DNA of 64,000 bases from Marinobacter sp. EhC06 (lineage in GTDB: Bacteria; Pseudomonadota; Gammaproteobacteria; Pseudomonadales; Oleiphilaceae), in assembly GCF_001650915.1 (NCBI RefSeq), contig NZ_LXYO01000001.1, forward strand, positions 62,001-126,000, read 5' to 3'. Below are positions 35,502 through 46,008 of the stretch, piece after piece. The translations under genes and the position numbers were made by a program. How positions within the stretch are numbered: position 1 is the stretch's first letter; the number at the start of each line of letters is the position of its first letter. The notes beneath the pieces are model-generated. The model was not told the DNA's origin, did no database searches, and saw only the letters and a list, made by a program, of their open reading frames with translations.

Positions 35502-37346
35502 TCAGGGTCTCTCGACTTCCGCCCGGTTCCTCAGGAACTGCTGGTAGGCGGCGTATTCACGCTGCCCTTCAAGCGACGCCAGGAACTCACGGAGCTGGTT
35601 CAGCTCAGTGCTTTCTTCGGCCACCTGACCGTCGGTGACCTCATCCAACGCGATCACAGCAGCTGAATTGGCCGTAACAGCCTTGCCGAAACGGGTGTTA
35701 TCCGCAGGACGGGGCAGAGAAAAGACCTGTTGCAAAATGGCAGGCCCAACATCCGAGGAGTTCCTGGCAAGCCCTTCATAGCTCGACCATTCACCAATAC
35801 CCTCAGGGGTATCGCCCGCTTCAAGGTCAGCGATAATCATATCGGCCCTTTCAGAGAGAGCCTCACGTGTCTTGCGCTGCTCAAGTGTGGTTCGGATCTG
35901 ACCACGAACCTCGTCCAGCGGCAGCTGTTCGGCCTCATGGTACTCCCGAACCCGCGCGACAACGGACACGTTGTCACCGACATCAATCAACTCGGTATTG
36001 TAGCCCGCCTCCAGAACATCCTCGGAGAACAGCTGCCGAACCAGGCCGGCATGATCAAACGGAGCCTGACCACCTTCGCGGGTAATGCCGGTGGCCTCAC
36101 GCACCTCCAGACCGAGCTCTTCCGCAGGGCCGGCCAGATCATCGGCTGCATAGGCAGAGTCGGCGAGCTCGGCACGAACTTCCGCAAAACGCTCCCTGGC
36201 CTGTTCACGAGCCAGCTCACGACGCAGTTGCTCTTCCATTTCGGCCAGAGACGGCACCTCTGACTCCCTCACATCTTCCAGGCGGATCAGATGGACACCA
36301 AATGACGTACGAACCGGCTCGGAAATTTCCCCCTCTTCAAGGGCAAATAACGCTTCCTCGAAAGCCTCGGCATAGATTCCCCTGCCGGCATAACCCAGAT
36401 CGCCGCCTTCCTCAGCGGAGACGGTATCGATCGAATACTCCCGGGCCAGATCGGCAAAGGACTCACCGGCCGCCAGGCGCTCCTGGATAGTCGCCATGGT
36501 CTCGTCCGCATCGCTGCCCTCTTCGATCAGGATATGAGCCGCACGACGCTCCTCGCTCGCCAGATCAGCCGACCGCTGCTCGTAATAGGCCTGAAGCTCC
36601 GCATCGTCAATTTCAATGCTCTCGGCAAGGGCACCTTGGGACAGGGTGATATAGGCTGCATCGACCCGCTCCGGCTTCTGGAATGCCCCTGAATTCTCTT
36701 CATAGAAGGCTTCAATATCAGCCTCAGTAACCGAGATAGTGTCGGCCACTGCGCTGGCAGGAATATCCAGCACCCGGAAACTGCGGGTCTGATTCTGGAT
36801 CTGGAGCAGTTGCTCGGCGTTCTCATCCGCCACCAGGCCACTCTGGACGATGCCTGCACGGATCTGGTTAACCACATACTGCTTGCGCATGGCTTCGCGG
36901 AATTCGCCGACACCCATGCCCATGTTGCGCACCGTGGAAACGAACCGGTCGCGGTTAAACTGTCCGTCCACCTGGAACTGCGGCATCTGGGTAATCAACG
37001 CATCGATATCGGTATCATTGAGTTCCAGACCCTGGGCATTGGCATCCTGGATCAGGACCTGCTCCTGGATCAGGGAATCCAGTACATCCGTGCGGATCTG
37101 GTCTTCGTTAAGCATGGAAGGATCGGGAGTTTCCATTCTGGATAGCCTGCGCTGGCTCTCCATCTGCACCACGCGGAGAAACTCCCGCTCGGTAATATCC
37201 TCGCCATTGACCGTTGCCACTTCAGGCTCGCCGGAGAAGCCGCCAACAATGGCGTCCATTCCCCAGATGGATAGCGACACAATCAGAAGACCAATGATGA
37301 TCTTGGCAATCGTGCCCTGGGCATTTTCCCGAATATCTTGAAGCAT
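35502..37346 (-). CDS. ppiD: Periplasmic folding chaperone PpiD
   Basis: A membrane-anchored periplasmic folding factor associated with the Sec translocon. 614 residues against 623 in E. coli. One N-terminal transmembrane helix (AKIIIGLLIVSLSIWGM), a SurA_N-like domain, a parvulin-type PPIase domain around residues 260-360 (RAAHILIEEGSDADET then ARGESFADLAREYS-like blocks), and a C-terminal domain. GGGAGA precedes the ATG. It lies downstream of hupB as in E. coli lon-hupB-ppiD. Confidence 0.93.
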   Translation of the reverse strand: MLQDIRENAQGTIAKIIIGLLIVSLSIWGMDAIVGGFSGEPEVATVNGEDITEREFLRVVQMESQRRLSRMETPDPSMLNEDQIRTDVLDSLIQEQVLIQDANAQGLELNDTDIDALITQMPQFQVDGQFNRDRFVSTVRNMGMGVGEFREAMRKQYVVNQIRAGIVQSGLVADENAEQLLQIQNQTRSFRVLDIPASAVADTISVTEADIEAFYEENSGAFQKPERVDAAYITLSQGALAESIEIDDAELQAYYEQRSADLASEERRAAHILIEEGSDADETMATIQERLAAGESFADLAREYSIDTVSAEEGGDLGYAGRGIYAEAFEEALFALEEGEISEPVRTSFGVHLIRLEDVRESEVPSLAEMEEQLRRELAREQARERFAEVRAELADSAYAADDLAGPAEELGLEVREATGITREGGQAPFDHAGLVRQLFSEDVLEAGYNTELIDVGDNVSVVARVREYHEAEQLPLDEVRGQIRTTLEQRKTREALSERADMIIADLEAGDTPEGIGEWSSYEGLARNSSDVGPAILQQVFSLPRPADNTRFGKAVTANSAAVIALDEVTDGQVAEESTELNQLREFLASLEGQREYAAYQQFLRNRAEVERP

Positions 37347-37420
37347 GTTTCTCCCGGATCCCTGTTCAAGGTCGTGCAGTGTTATTCGTTTGAGCGCGCT
37401 GTTACGGGCGGACTTAACGT

Positions 37421-37451
37421 AAAAAGGCGCACCCGGTCTGGAATGCGCCTT
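37421..37451 (-). terminator. Rho-independent terminator of hupB
   Basis: An 8-bp stem (AAGGCGCA/TGCGCCTT) with a 12-base loop is followed on the minus strand by a T-run. A second hairpin without T's (GGTGGCTCC/GGAGCCACC, 37464-37489) lies between it and the hupB stop codon. Confidence 0.7.
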
Positions 37452-37502
37452 GAATTCTTCTTGGGTGGCTCCCTGTGACAGGAGCCACCGGAGAAAGAAC
37501 CG

Positions 37503-37775
37503 TTACTTAACGGCGTCTTTCAGGGCCTTGCCTGCTTTGAACCCAGGCACTTTGGAGGCCGGAATCTTGATCTCGGCACCAGTCTGCGGGTTACGACCGG
37601 TACGAGCAGCACGCTCTTTAACGGAGAAGGTACCAAAACCGATCAGAGTTACCTGATCGCCTTTTTTCAGGGCACCGGTGATGGAGTTGGTCATTGCGTC
37701 CAGAGCACGGCCAGCGGCGGCTTTGGAGATATCTGCGGACTCTGCAATTGCATCGATAAGTTCGGACTTGTTCAC
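37503..37775 (-). CDS. hupB: Nucleoid protein HU-beta
   Basis: A 90-residue histone-like DNA-bending protein, the same length as E. coli HupB. The sequence [20 protein letters not shown] starts directly after a GTG codon at 37775, with AAGGGG upstream, so translation starts at GTG; longer in-frame readings to 37871 add a nonsense leader. The DNA-binding arm [20 protein letters not shown] is intact. It is downstream of lon. Confidence 0.96.
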   Translation of the reverse strand: MNKSELIDAIAESADISKAAAGRALDAMTNSITGALKKGDQVTLIGFGTFSVKERAARTGRNPQTGAEIKIPASKVPGFKAGKALKDAVK

Positions 37776-37968
37776 ACTAAACCCCTTCGATTTCAGGTTG
37801 AAGATGTTATAGGTTGGTTTGTTTTTTCTCGGACGTTCTCGACTATCGCATAAGCGGTCAGAGAATTCCATTCTTCAGTTTTCTTATTCCTTTCGGCTTT
37901 ATACCGGCATTCGGAATAGGCACTAACTGCGCGGGAGCCCTTGGTATTGGCTGCTTCACGGCGAAACA

Positions 37969-37998
37969 GTTATACCAATGGGCTCTCAGGCATGTCAA
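37969..37998 (-). promoter_or_regulatory. hupB promoter
   Basis: On the minus strand TTGACA (37998-37993) and TATAAC (37974-37969) are separated by 18 bp in the lon-hupB gap. The long leader (about 185 nt) is plausible for hupB. Confidence 0.6.
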
Positions 37999-38013
37999 CA
38001 ACTCATCAAGGCT

Positions 38014-40431
38014 TTAATGTGTATTTATGCGTTCTGACGCGTCACCTTCTTCATCACGCGGCTTACCAGACCCGGTTTCCGGGGATGAATCTTCCGCCCT
38101 GGGCTCGGGCGGATAAGCCAGCGCAATATCCAGCACTTCGTCAATCCACTTCACCGGGCGAATCTCCAGCGATTCCTTGATATTCTCCGGTATCTCCTTG
38201 AGATCCCGGACATTTTCATCCGGAATAATCACCGTCTTGATGCCACCCCGGTGCGCCGCCAGCAGCTTTTCCTTCAAGCCGCCGATGGCCAGTACACGCC
38301 CGCGCAGGGTAATCTCACCGGTCATTGCCACGTCGGCGCGAACCGGAATCTTGGTCAGTGAAGAAACCAGCGCCGTGCACATGCCGATACCGGCACTCGG
38401 GCCGTCTTTCGGTGTTGCACCTTCCGGTACGTGGACGTGCAGATCGTGTTTCTCGTGGAAATCATCCGCAATACCCAGTCCGGGTGCACGACTGCGTACC
38501 ACTGTCAGGGCCGTCTGGATGGACTCCTGCATCACATCACCCAGGGAACCGGTTTTGACTACCCGGCCCTTGCCCGGTGTGAGTGCACATTCAATGTGCA
38601 GCAGTTCGCCGCCAACCTGGGTCCAGGCCAGACCCGTAACCTGACCGATCTCGTTCTTTTCCTCGGCGAGGCCGTACTTGAATTTCTTGACCCCTGAGTA
38701 GTCTTCAAGCATGTCCTGACTCAGGGTCACAGACGCCTTCTCGCCACTCTCCACGTGGTCGCGTACCACCTTACGGCAGATCTTCGCAATCTCGCGCTCC
38801 AGGCCACGCACACCGGCTTCACGGGTGTAGTATCGGATCAGGTCCCGGAGGGTATCCTCGGGCAGCTTCAATTCGTCCTTGCGCAGCCCGTTTGCCTTGA
38901 TCTGCTTGGGCAACAGATACCGCAGGGCAATGTTGACCTTCTCGTCCTCCGTGTACCCGGGAATCCGGATAATTTCCATCCGGTCCAGCAGCGCCGGCGG
39001 AATGTCCATGGAGTTCGAGGTGCACACGAACATCACATCGGAGAGATCGTAATCCACTTCCAGGTAGTGATCGTTGAATGTGTGATTCTGCTCCGGATCC
39101 AGAACCTCAAGCAGCGCTGATGCCGGATCACCGCGGTGATCCATACCCATCTTGTCGATTTCATCGAACAGGAACAGCGGGTTTTTCACGCCCACCTTGG
39201 ACAACTTCTGCAGAAGCTTGCCCGGCAGCGCACCGATGTAGGTTTTCCGGTGACCACGGATCTCGGCTTCATCCCGAACGCCACCCAGGGCCATGCGAGT
39301 GTACTTCCGGTTGGTGGCACGGGCGATGGACTGCCCGAGCGACGTTTTACCAACGCCAGGAGGCCCAACCAGGCAAAGCACCGGACCCTTGACCTTCTTC
39401 ACACGGCTCTGAACCGCAAGGTATTCCAGAATGCGCTTCTTGACCTCATCCAGGCCGTAATGATCCCTGTCGAGGATTTCGCGGGCTTTCTCGATGTCGT
39501 GACGGACACGGCTGCGCTTCTTCCAGGGAATCGCCAGCATCCAGTCGATGTAGCCACGCACTACGGTAGCTTCCGCAGACATTGGCGACATCATCTTGAG
39601 CTTGTTCAGTTCGGTTTCGGTCTTCTTGCGGGCTTCTTCCGGCAGACCAGCTTCCTCAAGCTTCTGCTCAAGTTCCTCGAAGTCGTTGTTGCCTTCGCCC
39701 AGGTTACCCATCTCCTTCTGGATAGCCTTCATCTGCTCATTCAGATAGTACTCGCGCTGGCTACGCTCCATCTGCTTCTTAACGCGGCCACGAATACGCT
39801 TCTCGACCTCGATCAGGTCGATCTCGCCATCGAGCTTGCCCAGCAGCAGGTCCACGCGCTTGCGGATATCCAGCGCTTCAAGAAGCTCCTGCTTTTCGGG
39901 AATGCGCATTTCCAGATGCGCGGCCATGGTATCGGCCAGACGTTCCAGCTCCTCAATACCCGTGAGAGCATTGGAAACTTCGGAGGGCACCTTCTTGGAC
40001 AGCTTTACGTACTTCTCGAACTCGTCCATCAAGGTCTTGACGAGCACTTCCTGCTCACGCTCAGGCAGCCCCTCTTCATCCATAAGGACAGCGCTACCGG
40101 ACAGGTATTCGCCCTCAGTGATATCGCTGATAGTGGCGCGGGCATTACCTTCCACGAGCACCTTGACGGTGCCGTCGGGCAGGCGGAGCATTTGCAGGAC
40201 CGTGGCCAGAGTGCCCATCTCGAACACATCCTTGGGACCAGGTTCATCGGTGGAAGCATCTTTCTGGGCTACCAGGAGGATTTCCTTGCTTCCTTCCATC
40301 GCGGCTTCAAGAGCCTGAATGGATTTTTCACGGCCCACGAACAGCGGGACCACCATGTGCGGAAACACCACCACGTCACGCAGCGGGAGCAGCGGGTATT
40401 CTTGCACGGCATTCTCGGGTATACGGGTCAT
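38014..40431 (-). CDS. lon: ATP-dependent protease Lon
   Basis: A cytoplasmic AAA+ serine protease that removes misfolded and regulatory proteins. 805 residues against 784 in E. coli. It has an N-terminal substrate domain ([19 protein letters not shown]), a coiled-coil region, Walker [10 protein letters not shown], Walker [11 protein letters not shown], and the Ser-Lys protease domain with [11 protein letters not shown] and [14 protein letters not shown]. The C-terminus is slightly longer and acidic. AGAGGA precedes the ATG. A possible heat-shock promoter is at 40472-40498. Confidence 0.98.
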   Translation of the reverse strand: MTRIPENAVQEYPLLPLRDVVVFPHMVVPLFVGREKSIQALEAAMEGSKEILLVAQKDASTDEPGPKDVFEMGTLATVLQMLRLPDGTVKVLVEGNARATISDITEGEYLSGSAVLMDEEGLPEREQEVLVKTLMDEFEKYVKLSKKVPSEVSNALTGIEELERLADTMAAHLEMRIPEKQELLEALDIRKRVDLLLGKLDGEIDLIEVEKRIRGRVKKQMERSQREYYLNEQMKAIQKEMGNLGEGNNDFEELEQKLEEAGLPEEARKKTETELNKLKMMSPMSAEATVVRGYIDWMLAIPWKKRSRVRHDIEKAREILDRDHYGLDEVKKRILEYLAVQSRVKKVKGPVLCLVGPPGVGKTSLGQSIARATNRKYTRMALGGVRDEAEIRGHRKTYIGALPGKLLQKLSKVGVKNPLFLFDEIDKMGMDHRGDPASALLEVLDPEQNHTFNDHYLEVDYDLSDVMFVCTSNSMDIPPALLDRMEIIRIPGYTEDEKVNIALRYLLPKQIKANGLRKDELKLPEDTLRDLIRYYTREAGVRGLEREIAKICRKVVRDHVESGEKASVTLSQDMLEDYSGVKKFKYGLAEEKNEIGQVTGLAWTQVGGELLHIECALTPGKGRVVKTGSLGDVMQESIQTALTVVRSRAPGLGIADDFHEKHDLHVHVPEGATPKDGPSAGIGMCTALVSSLTKIPVRADVAMTGEITLRGRVLAIGGLKEKLLAAHRGGIKTVIIPDENVRDLKEIPENIKESLEIRPVKWIDEVLDIALAYPPEPRAEDSSPETGSGKPRDEEGDASERINTH

Positions 40432-40471
40432 TGGGAATCCTCTGACGGTATTTACTTCAGCATATCACCCT

Positions 40472-40498
40472 TCATTGGGGCGCCCGCAAAAATTGCAA
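40472..40498 (-). promoter_or_regulatory. Possible sigma-32 promoter of lon
   Basis: On the minus strand TTGCAA (40498-40493), a 12-bp spacer, then CCCCAATGA (40480-40472) resembles the heat-shock consensus CTTGAAA/CCCCATNT. The -35 part is imperfect. Confidence 0.35.
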
Positions 40499-40546
40499 TA
40501 TTTTTACCAAACGAAACAGGGCAGGAATATCGGGATACAAAACGCG

Positions 40547-40570
40547 AAAAGGGGCGTCACCGCCCCTTTT
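40547..40570 (-). terminator. Terminator between clpX and lon
   Basis: A 10-bp perfect stem (AAAAGGGGCG/CGCCCCTTTT) with a 4-base loop. It separates clpPX from lon, so lon has its own promoter. Confidence 0.8.
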
Positions 40571-40592
40571 CATTTTAACCACTGAACAGCCT

Positions 40593-41876
<1,284 letters not shown>

Positions 41877-41952
41877 TGAAATACCTCTGATCTCGTTTTG
41901 CCGGCGTCACTGCCTGATACGCCGGCCAAGTATGATGCGATTACTTCCAGTA

Positions 41953-42588
41953 TTATTTATTCGGTACGCGCTTATCAAGTATTGAATCAATCAGTCCATA
42001 CTCTTTCGCCTGGCCCGGATCCATGAAGTAGTCACGGTCGGTATCCTTGGCGATCGTCTCCAGATCCTGCCCGGTGTGATGGGCCAGGATGGAGTTCAGC
42101 GTGTGCCGGATCTTCAGGATTTCCCGGGTGTGAATCTCGATGTCCGTTGCCTGCCCCTGGTAACCACCCAGCGGCTGATGAATCATCACGCGGGAGTTGG
42201 GCAGACAGGCCCGCTTTCCAGCGGCACCGCCGGCGAGTAAAAACGCGCCCATGCTGGCCGCCTGGCCGACGCACAGGGTCGCAACGTCCGGTTTGATGAA
42301 CTGCATGGTGTCGTAGATGGACATGCCAGCAGTTACCGAGCCACCCGGGCTGTTGATGTACAAGTGAATATCCTTGTCCGGATTTTCAGACTCCAGGAAC
42401 AGGAGCTGGGCCACGATCAGATTCGCCATGTGGTCCTCGACCGGGCCCACCATGAAGATCACCCGCTCTTTGAGCAGACGAGAATAAATGTCGAACGACC
42501 GTTCGCCGCGAGCTGTCTGCTCGATAACAATCGGTACCAGTCCGGAATTGGTAACCATTGCGGGACCATCGATTGGTTTCTGCGTCAT
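41953..42588 (-). CDS. clpP: ClpP protease subunit
   Basis: The serine peptidase that forms the 14-mer degradation chamber. 211 residues; the catalytic triad is Ser112 (QAASMGAF), His137 (MIHQPLGG) and Asp186 (DRDYF), aligned with E. coli Ser111/His136/Asp185. A short N-terminal propeptide is likely. It lies between tig and clpX, the usual order. Confidence 0.98.
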   Translation of the reverse strand: MTQKPIDGPAMVTNSGLVPIVIEQTARGERSFDIYSRLLKERVIFMVGPVEDHMANLIVAQLLFLESENPDKDIHLYINSPGGSVTAGMSIYDTMQFIKPDVATLCVGQAASMGAFLLAGGAAGKRACLPNSRVMIHQPLGGYQGQATDIEIHTREILKIRHTLNSILAHHTGQDLETIAKDTDRDYFMDPGQAKEYGLIDSILDKRVPNK

Positions 42589-42686
42589 GATGCGCCTGAA
42601 CTCCTTATGGACAATGGGTCGTGGACTCGCGCCACGGCAGTTTCAGTAATGTTGCACCCCATACTTTGCCAGCAGCAGCCCCAGAT

Positions 42687-42711
42687 GAAAACAGCCGGGC
42701 ATGCCGGCTGT
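42687..42711 (-). terminator. Terminator of tig
   Basis: An 8-bp perfect stem (ACAGCCGG/CCGGCTGT) with a 5-base loop, followed by TTTT on the minus strand. Confidence 0.65.
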
Positions 42712-42760
42712 TCTCGGGGTCGGCCTTCGGGACCGGCTTTTACGCCGGACCCGGGCAAAA

Positions 42761-44065
42761 TCAGCGCTGGGGCTGACCGGCCTGAACGGCCTCTTCGTAC
42801 TTGACCTTCTTCTCTTTGACCTTGGCCTGCTCCAGCACATGGTCAACAACCGCATCTTCCAGGACAGAAGACTCAATCTGGGACTTCTGCTCCGGGTTGC
42901 TGTTGAAGTGCGCAACAACCTCTTCCGGCTGTTCATACGTAGACGCGATTTCCTGGATCTTTTCGTCTACCTTCGCCGGGTCGGCCTTCAGGTCGTTCTT
43001 CTTGACCACTTCCTGGAACAGCAGGCCGGTCTTCACACGGCGCTCAGCCTGCTCCTGGAAAATTTCTTTCGGCAGCTGCTGGAAATCAACCTGGCCACCG
43101 AAACGCTGAACGGCATCCTGACGCAGGCGATCGATTTCCTGATCAACCAGGGCAGCCGGAATATCCAGCTCGGTGGTTTCCAGCAGTCCGTCAACAACGT
43201 CGTTCTTGACCTTGTTGGAAACCGCCTGCTTGAGCTCGCGCTCCATGTTCTTTTTGACTTCTTCGCGGAAAGTCGCTTCATCTTCGGCATCGATACCGAA
43301 CTTCTTGAAGAATTCGGTGTCGAGTTCCGGCAACTGCGGCTCTTCAACCTTGTGAATCTTGATCTCGAATTTGGCCGGTTTACCTGCCAGATCTTCGTTG
43401 TGGTAATCCTCCGGGAAGGTAACCTCGATTTCCATGTCTTCGCCAGCCTTACCACCAACGATAGCCTTCTCAAAGCCCGGAATCATCTGGCCGGAACCCA
43501 GAGTCAGACGGTGGCTTTCAGCGGCTCCGCCTTCGAATTCTTCACCGTCGATGAAACCTTTGAAGTCAATGGTCAGCACGTCCTTGTTCTTCGACTTGCG
43601 CTTGACTTCTTTCATGGTGGCCTGCTGACGACGCAGGTTGTCGATCATGTTGTCGACGTCTTTGTCGGTGATCTCGGAGGTCAGCTTTTCGACTGAAATC
43701 TTGCTCAGATCGCCCAATTCGATTTCCGGCAGCACTTCGAAGATAGCAACGAATTCCAGGTCTTTGCCCTCTTCCATGGTCTTCGGCTCAAACTTCGGCC
43801 AACCTGCCGGGTTGATATCCTGTTCCTGCAGTGCCTTGATGTAGTTGTCGCGCATAACCTCGCCAACGATTTCCTGGCGGACGCTGTCACCGAAACGACG
43901 TTTGACGACGCTCATGGGCACCTTACCCGGACGGAAACCGTTCAGGCGCACGGTACGCGCGGTTTCCTGCAGGCGTTTCTGGACCGCCTGGTCGATTTCC
44001 TGGGCGGGCACACCAATCGTCATGCGACGCTCGATGTTGGAGGTCGTTTCAACAGACACTTGCAT
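42761..44065 (-). CDS. tig: Trigger factor
   Basis: A ribosome-bound chaperone and prolyl isomerase for nascent chains. 434 residues (E. coli 432). The ribosome-docking signature (GFRPGKVP, near residues 43-50) is intact, followed by an FKBP-type domain (DVLTIDFKGFIDGEEF to FPEDYHNEDLAGKPAKFEI) and the helical C-terminal arms. It is first in tig-clpP-clpX. The 222 bp between it and the tRNA-Leu gene hold T-rich stretches on the minus strand but no clear terminator hairpin. Confidence 0.97.
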   Translation of the reverse strand: MQVSVETTSNIERRMTIGVPAQEIDQAVQKRLQETARTVRLNGFRPGKVPMSVVKRRFGDSVRQEIVGEVMRDNYIKALQEQDINPAGWPKFEPKTMEEGKDLEFVAIFEVLPEIELGDLSKISVEKLTSEITDKDVDNMIDNLRRQQATMKEVKRKSKNKDVLTIDFKGFIDGEEFEGGAAESHRLTLGSGQMIPGFEKAIVGGKAGEDMEIEVTFPEDYHNEDLAGKPAKFEIKIHKVEEPQLPELDTEFFKKFGIDAEDEATFREEVKKNMERELKQAVSNKVKNDVVDGLLETTELDIPAALVDQEIDRLRQDAVQRFGGQVDFQQLPKEIFQEQAERRVKTGLLFQEVVKKNDLKADPAKVDEKIQEIASTYEQPEEVVAHFNSNPEQKSQIESSVLEDAVVDHVLEQAKVKEKKVKYEEAVQAGQPQR

Positions 44066-44288
44066 GGAAGATCCTCAAATTACAGGTTCGGTATGTGAAT
44101 GAAATTAAACCCAAAAGTCCGATTCCGGGGGAATTCCCGCAAAAGGACCGAAAATTAAAAGCCGGTAGTTTATCATGCTTTGCACCGCCGAGAGAATCAC
44201 CCTGCTGTGCAGTTTGATATCACTTAAAAACACGGCTGGTAAATCGGGTAAAAAAAGAGATGGGGACGAAACAGAAAAAAGAAAGGGG

Positions 44289-44373
44289 TGGTGCGCGAGG
44301 AGAGACTCGAACTCTCACGGGTTGCCCCACTGGAACCTAAATCCAGCGCGTCTACCAGTTCCGCCACTCGCGC
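44289..44373 (-). tRNA. tRNA-Leu (anticodon TAG)
   Basis: 85 nt including an encoded CCA. The 7-bp acceptor stem is GCGCGAG/CTCGCGC with discriminator A. The D-loop TGGCGGAACTGGTAGACGC is typical of leucine tRNAs, the anticodon loop reads TTTAGGT, and a long variable arm is present. It is the last tRNA of the cluster. Confidence 0.95.
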
Positions 44374-44452
44374 ACAACAGAATGAAGAATGCCCGATGGC
44401 CAGAGTGCCATCAATCTATTCAACAAACGCGGAATCAACTCTTAAAGAAAAG

Positions 44453-44529
44453 TGGGGTGGACGAAGGGGTTCGAACCCTCGACCGCAGGAGTCACAATCC
44501 TGAGCTCTACCAACTGAGCTACGTCCACC
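44453..44529 (-). tRNA. tRNA-His (anticodon GTG)
   Basis: Acceptor GTGGACG/CGTCCAC with the extra 5' G at position -1 (44529) opposite discriminator C, the hallmark of histidine tRNA. The anticodon loop contains TTGTGAC; the CCA end is encoded at 44453-44455. Confidence 0.95.
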
Positions 44530-44603
44530 ACATCGGGACATGCCTTTACTTTTCAACTTTGCTGGTTACGGTCGCTCCGGCGCGGACCAAGCCGACGACT
44601 TGA

Positions 44604-44680
44604 TGGCGCGCCCGGCAGGACTCGAACCTGCGACCACCCGCTTAGAAGGCGGGTGCTCTATCCAGCTGAGCTACGGGCGC
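44604..44680 (-). tRNA. tRNA-Arg (anticodon TCT)
   Basis: 77 nt with acceptor GCGCCCG/CGGGCGC, discriminator G, encoded CCA, and anticodon loop CTTCTAA. The sequence closely follows E. coli argU, the AGA-decoding species. Confidence 0.95.
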
Positions 44681-44712
44681 TTGACCGTTCGCCCACCTGA
44701 ACATCCAGAAAA

Positions 44713-44789
44713 TGGTCGGGGTAGAGAGATTCGAACTCCCGACATCCTGCTCCCAAAGCAGGCGCGCTACCAGACTGCGCTATACCCCG
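44713..44789 (-). tRNA. tRNA-Pro (anticodon TGG)
   Basis: 77 nt with the proline-type acceptor CGGGGTA/TACCCCG, discriminator A, encoded CCA, and anticodon loop TTTGGGA. It is the first gene of the Pro-Arg-His-Leu operon. Confidence 0.95.
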
Positions 44790-44829
44790 TTTGAACTGAA
44801 CAACAAGTGCCTCAGCAAAGTTGGCGCGC

Positions 44830-44858
44830 ATATTACCGGCGCCGGAGGGTTCCGTCAA
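44830..44858 (-). promoter_or_regulatory. Strong promoter of the tRNA operon with a GC-rich discriminator
   Basis: On the minus strand TTGACG (44858-44853), 17-bp spacer, TAATAT (44835-44830), then GCGCGCC. The near-consensus hexamers with a GC-rich discriminator are characteristic of stable-RNA promoters under stringent (ppGpp) control. Confidence 0.75.
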
Positions 44859-45012
44859 CACGGATTTCCAAATTCCCTGAAACAACAGGCTCTTCAGTGA
44901 CAAAGCACATTGACGAAAGTTCCGCTGAGCCCCCACCCAATTGGAGTTCCGGCGGAAGCATGAGACAATGCCCGGCCTCCAATTTACCGATGCCCAACCG
45001 ACAAGACGAGAC

Positions 45013-45870
45013 ATGACCGCCAAACTGATCAACGGAAAAGAAATTGCCGGCGAAGTAAGACAGCAGGTCGCCGCCGGGGTAGAAGCACGCACACAGCAGG
45101 GGCTCCGGGCTCCGGGACTGGCCGTGGTGCTGGTCGGCAACGACCCCGCGTCCCATGTATACGTAGGCAACAAGCGGAAAGCCTGCGATGAAGCCGGAAT
45201 CCTCTCCCTCTCATATGATCTGCCGGAAGACACCTCCCAGGAAGCGCTTGAGGCACTGATTGATGAGCTGAACGAAAACCCCACCGTGGACGGGATACTG
45301 GTGCAGCTTCCCTTGCCGGCTCACCTGGATGCAGATCCGATTCTGGTGAAAATCCGGCCAGATAAAGACGTTGATGGCTTCCACCCATACAACATCGGTC
45401 GCCTGATGCAGCGCAAACCCACCCTGCGCCCCTGCACACCGGCTGGCATCATTACCCTGCTCGACAGCATTGACACGCCCTACAAGGGCCAGCATGCCGT
45501 GATTGTCGGCGCATCCAACATTGTCGGGCGCCCCATGAGCATGGAATTGCTGCTCAAGGGCGCCACCATTACCGTCTGTCATCGATTCACACCGGATCTG
45601 GAGAAGTTTGTCCGGGAAGCCGACATCCTGGTCGCTGCCGTCGGAAAGCCCGGCCTGATCAAGGGCGATTGGGTAAAGCCGGGGGCAACCGTGATTGACG
45701 TGGGCATCAACCGGATGGAGGACGGGAAACTGCATGGCGATGTGGACTTCGCAGCCGCTTCTGAACGCGCCGCCTACATCACGCCGGTTCCCGGCGGTGT
45801 GGGGCCAATGACCATCGCGACCCTGCTGCAGAATACCCTGTACGCCGCAGACGTACTGCACAAGGACTGA
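45013..45870 (+). CDS. folD: Bifunctional methylene-tetrahydrofolate dehydrogenase/cyclohydrolase
   Basis: Interconverts 5,10-methylene- and 10-formyl-tetrahydrofolate. 285 residues (E. coli 288). The active-site Lys is in [14 protein letters not shown], followed by [12 protein letters not shown], the NADP fold [13 protein letters not shown] and [11 protein letters not shown]. The ATG at 45013 is chosen because the E. coli-like start [12 protein letters not shown] follows; upstream in-frame sequence to 44941 is not conserved in character. It diverges from the tRNA operon. Confidence 0.96.
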   Translation: MTAKLINGKEIAGEVRQQVAAGVEARTQQGLRAPGLAVVLVGNDPASHVYVGNKRKACDEAGILSLSYDLPEDTSQEALEALIDELNENPTVDGILVQLPLPAHLDADPILVKIRPDKDVDGFHPYNIGRLMQRKPTLRPCTPAGIITLLDSIDTPYKGQHAVIVGASNIVGRPMSMELLLKGATITVCHRFTPDLEKFVREADILVAAVGKPGLIKGDWVKPGATVIDVGINRMEDGKLHGDVDFAAASERAAYITPVPGGVGPMTIATLLQNTLYAADVLHKD

Positions 45871-45877
45871 GCTCAGG

Positions 45878-45963
45878 TGTTGGATTACGGCTTCGCCTAA
45901 TCCAACCTACGGAAGGGAGCAGTCTGTCAGGTAGGTCGGATTAGGCGAAGCCGTAATCCGACA
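45878..45963. repeat. Palindromic repeat, family 2, copy E
   Basis: Arms of 33 bp (45878-45910 and 45931-45963) pair with two mismatches around a 20-bp loop. The arm shares GTAGGTCGGATTAG and CGTAATCCGAC with copy D at 25712-25804. It lies between convergent folD and glcB. Confidence 0.83.
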
Positions 45964-45969
45964 AGCCAC

Positions 45970-45997
45970 AAAAAACCCCGCCGAAGCGGGGTTTTTT
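45970..45997. terminator. Bidirectional terminator between folD and glcB
   Basis: Six A's, CCCCGC, CGAA loop, GCGGGG and six T's: a symmetrical terminator that works in both directions. Confidence 0.92.
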
Positions 45998-46008
45998 GTG
46001 CGCAGCGC

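Noticed and set aside
39136..40578. A 480-codon open frame opposite lon
   Set aside because: Antisense shadow; the repetitive Leu/His-rich translation mirrors the Lon coiled-coil coding strand.
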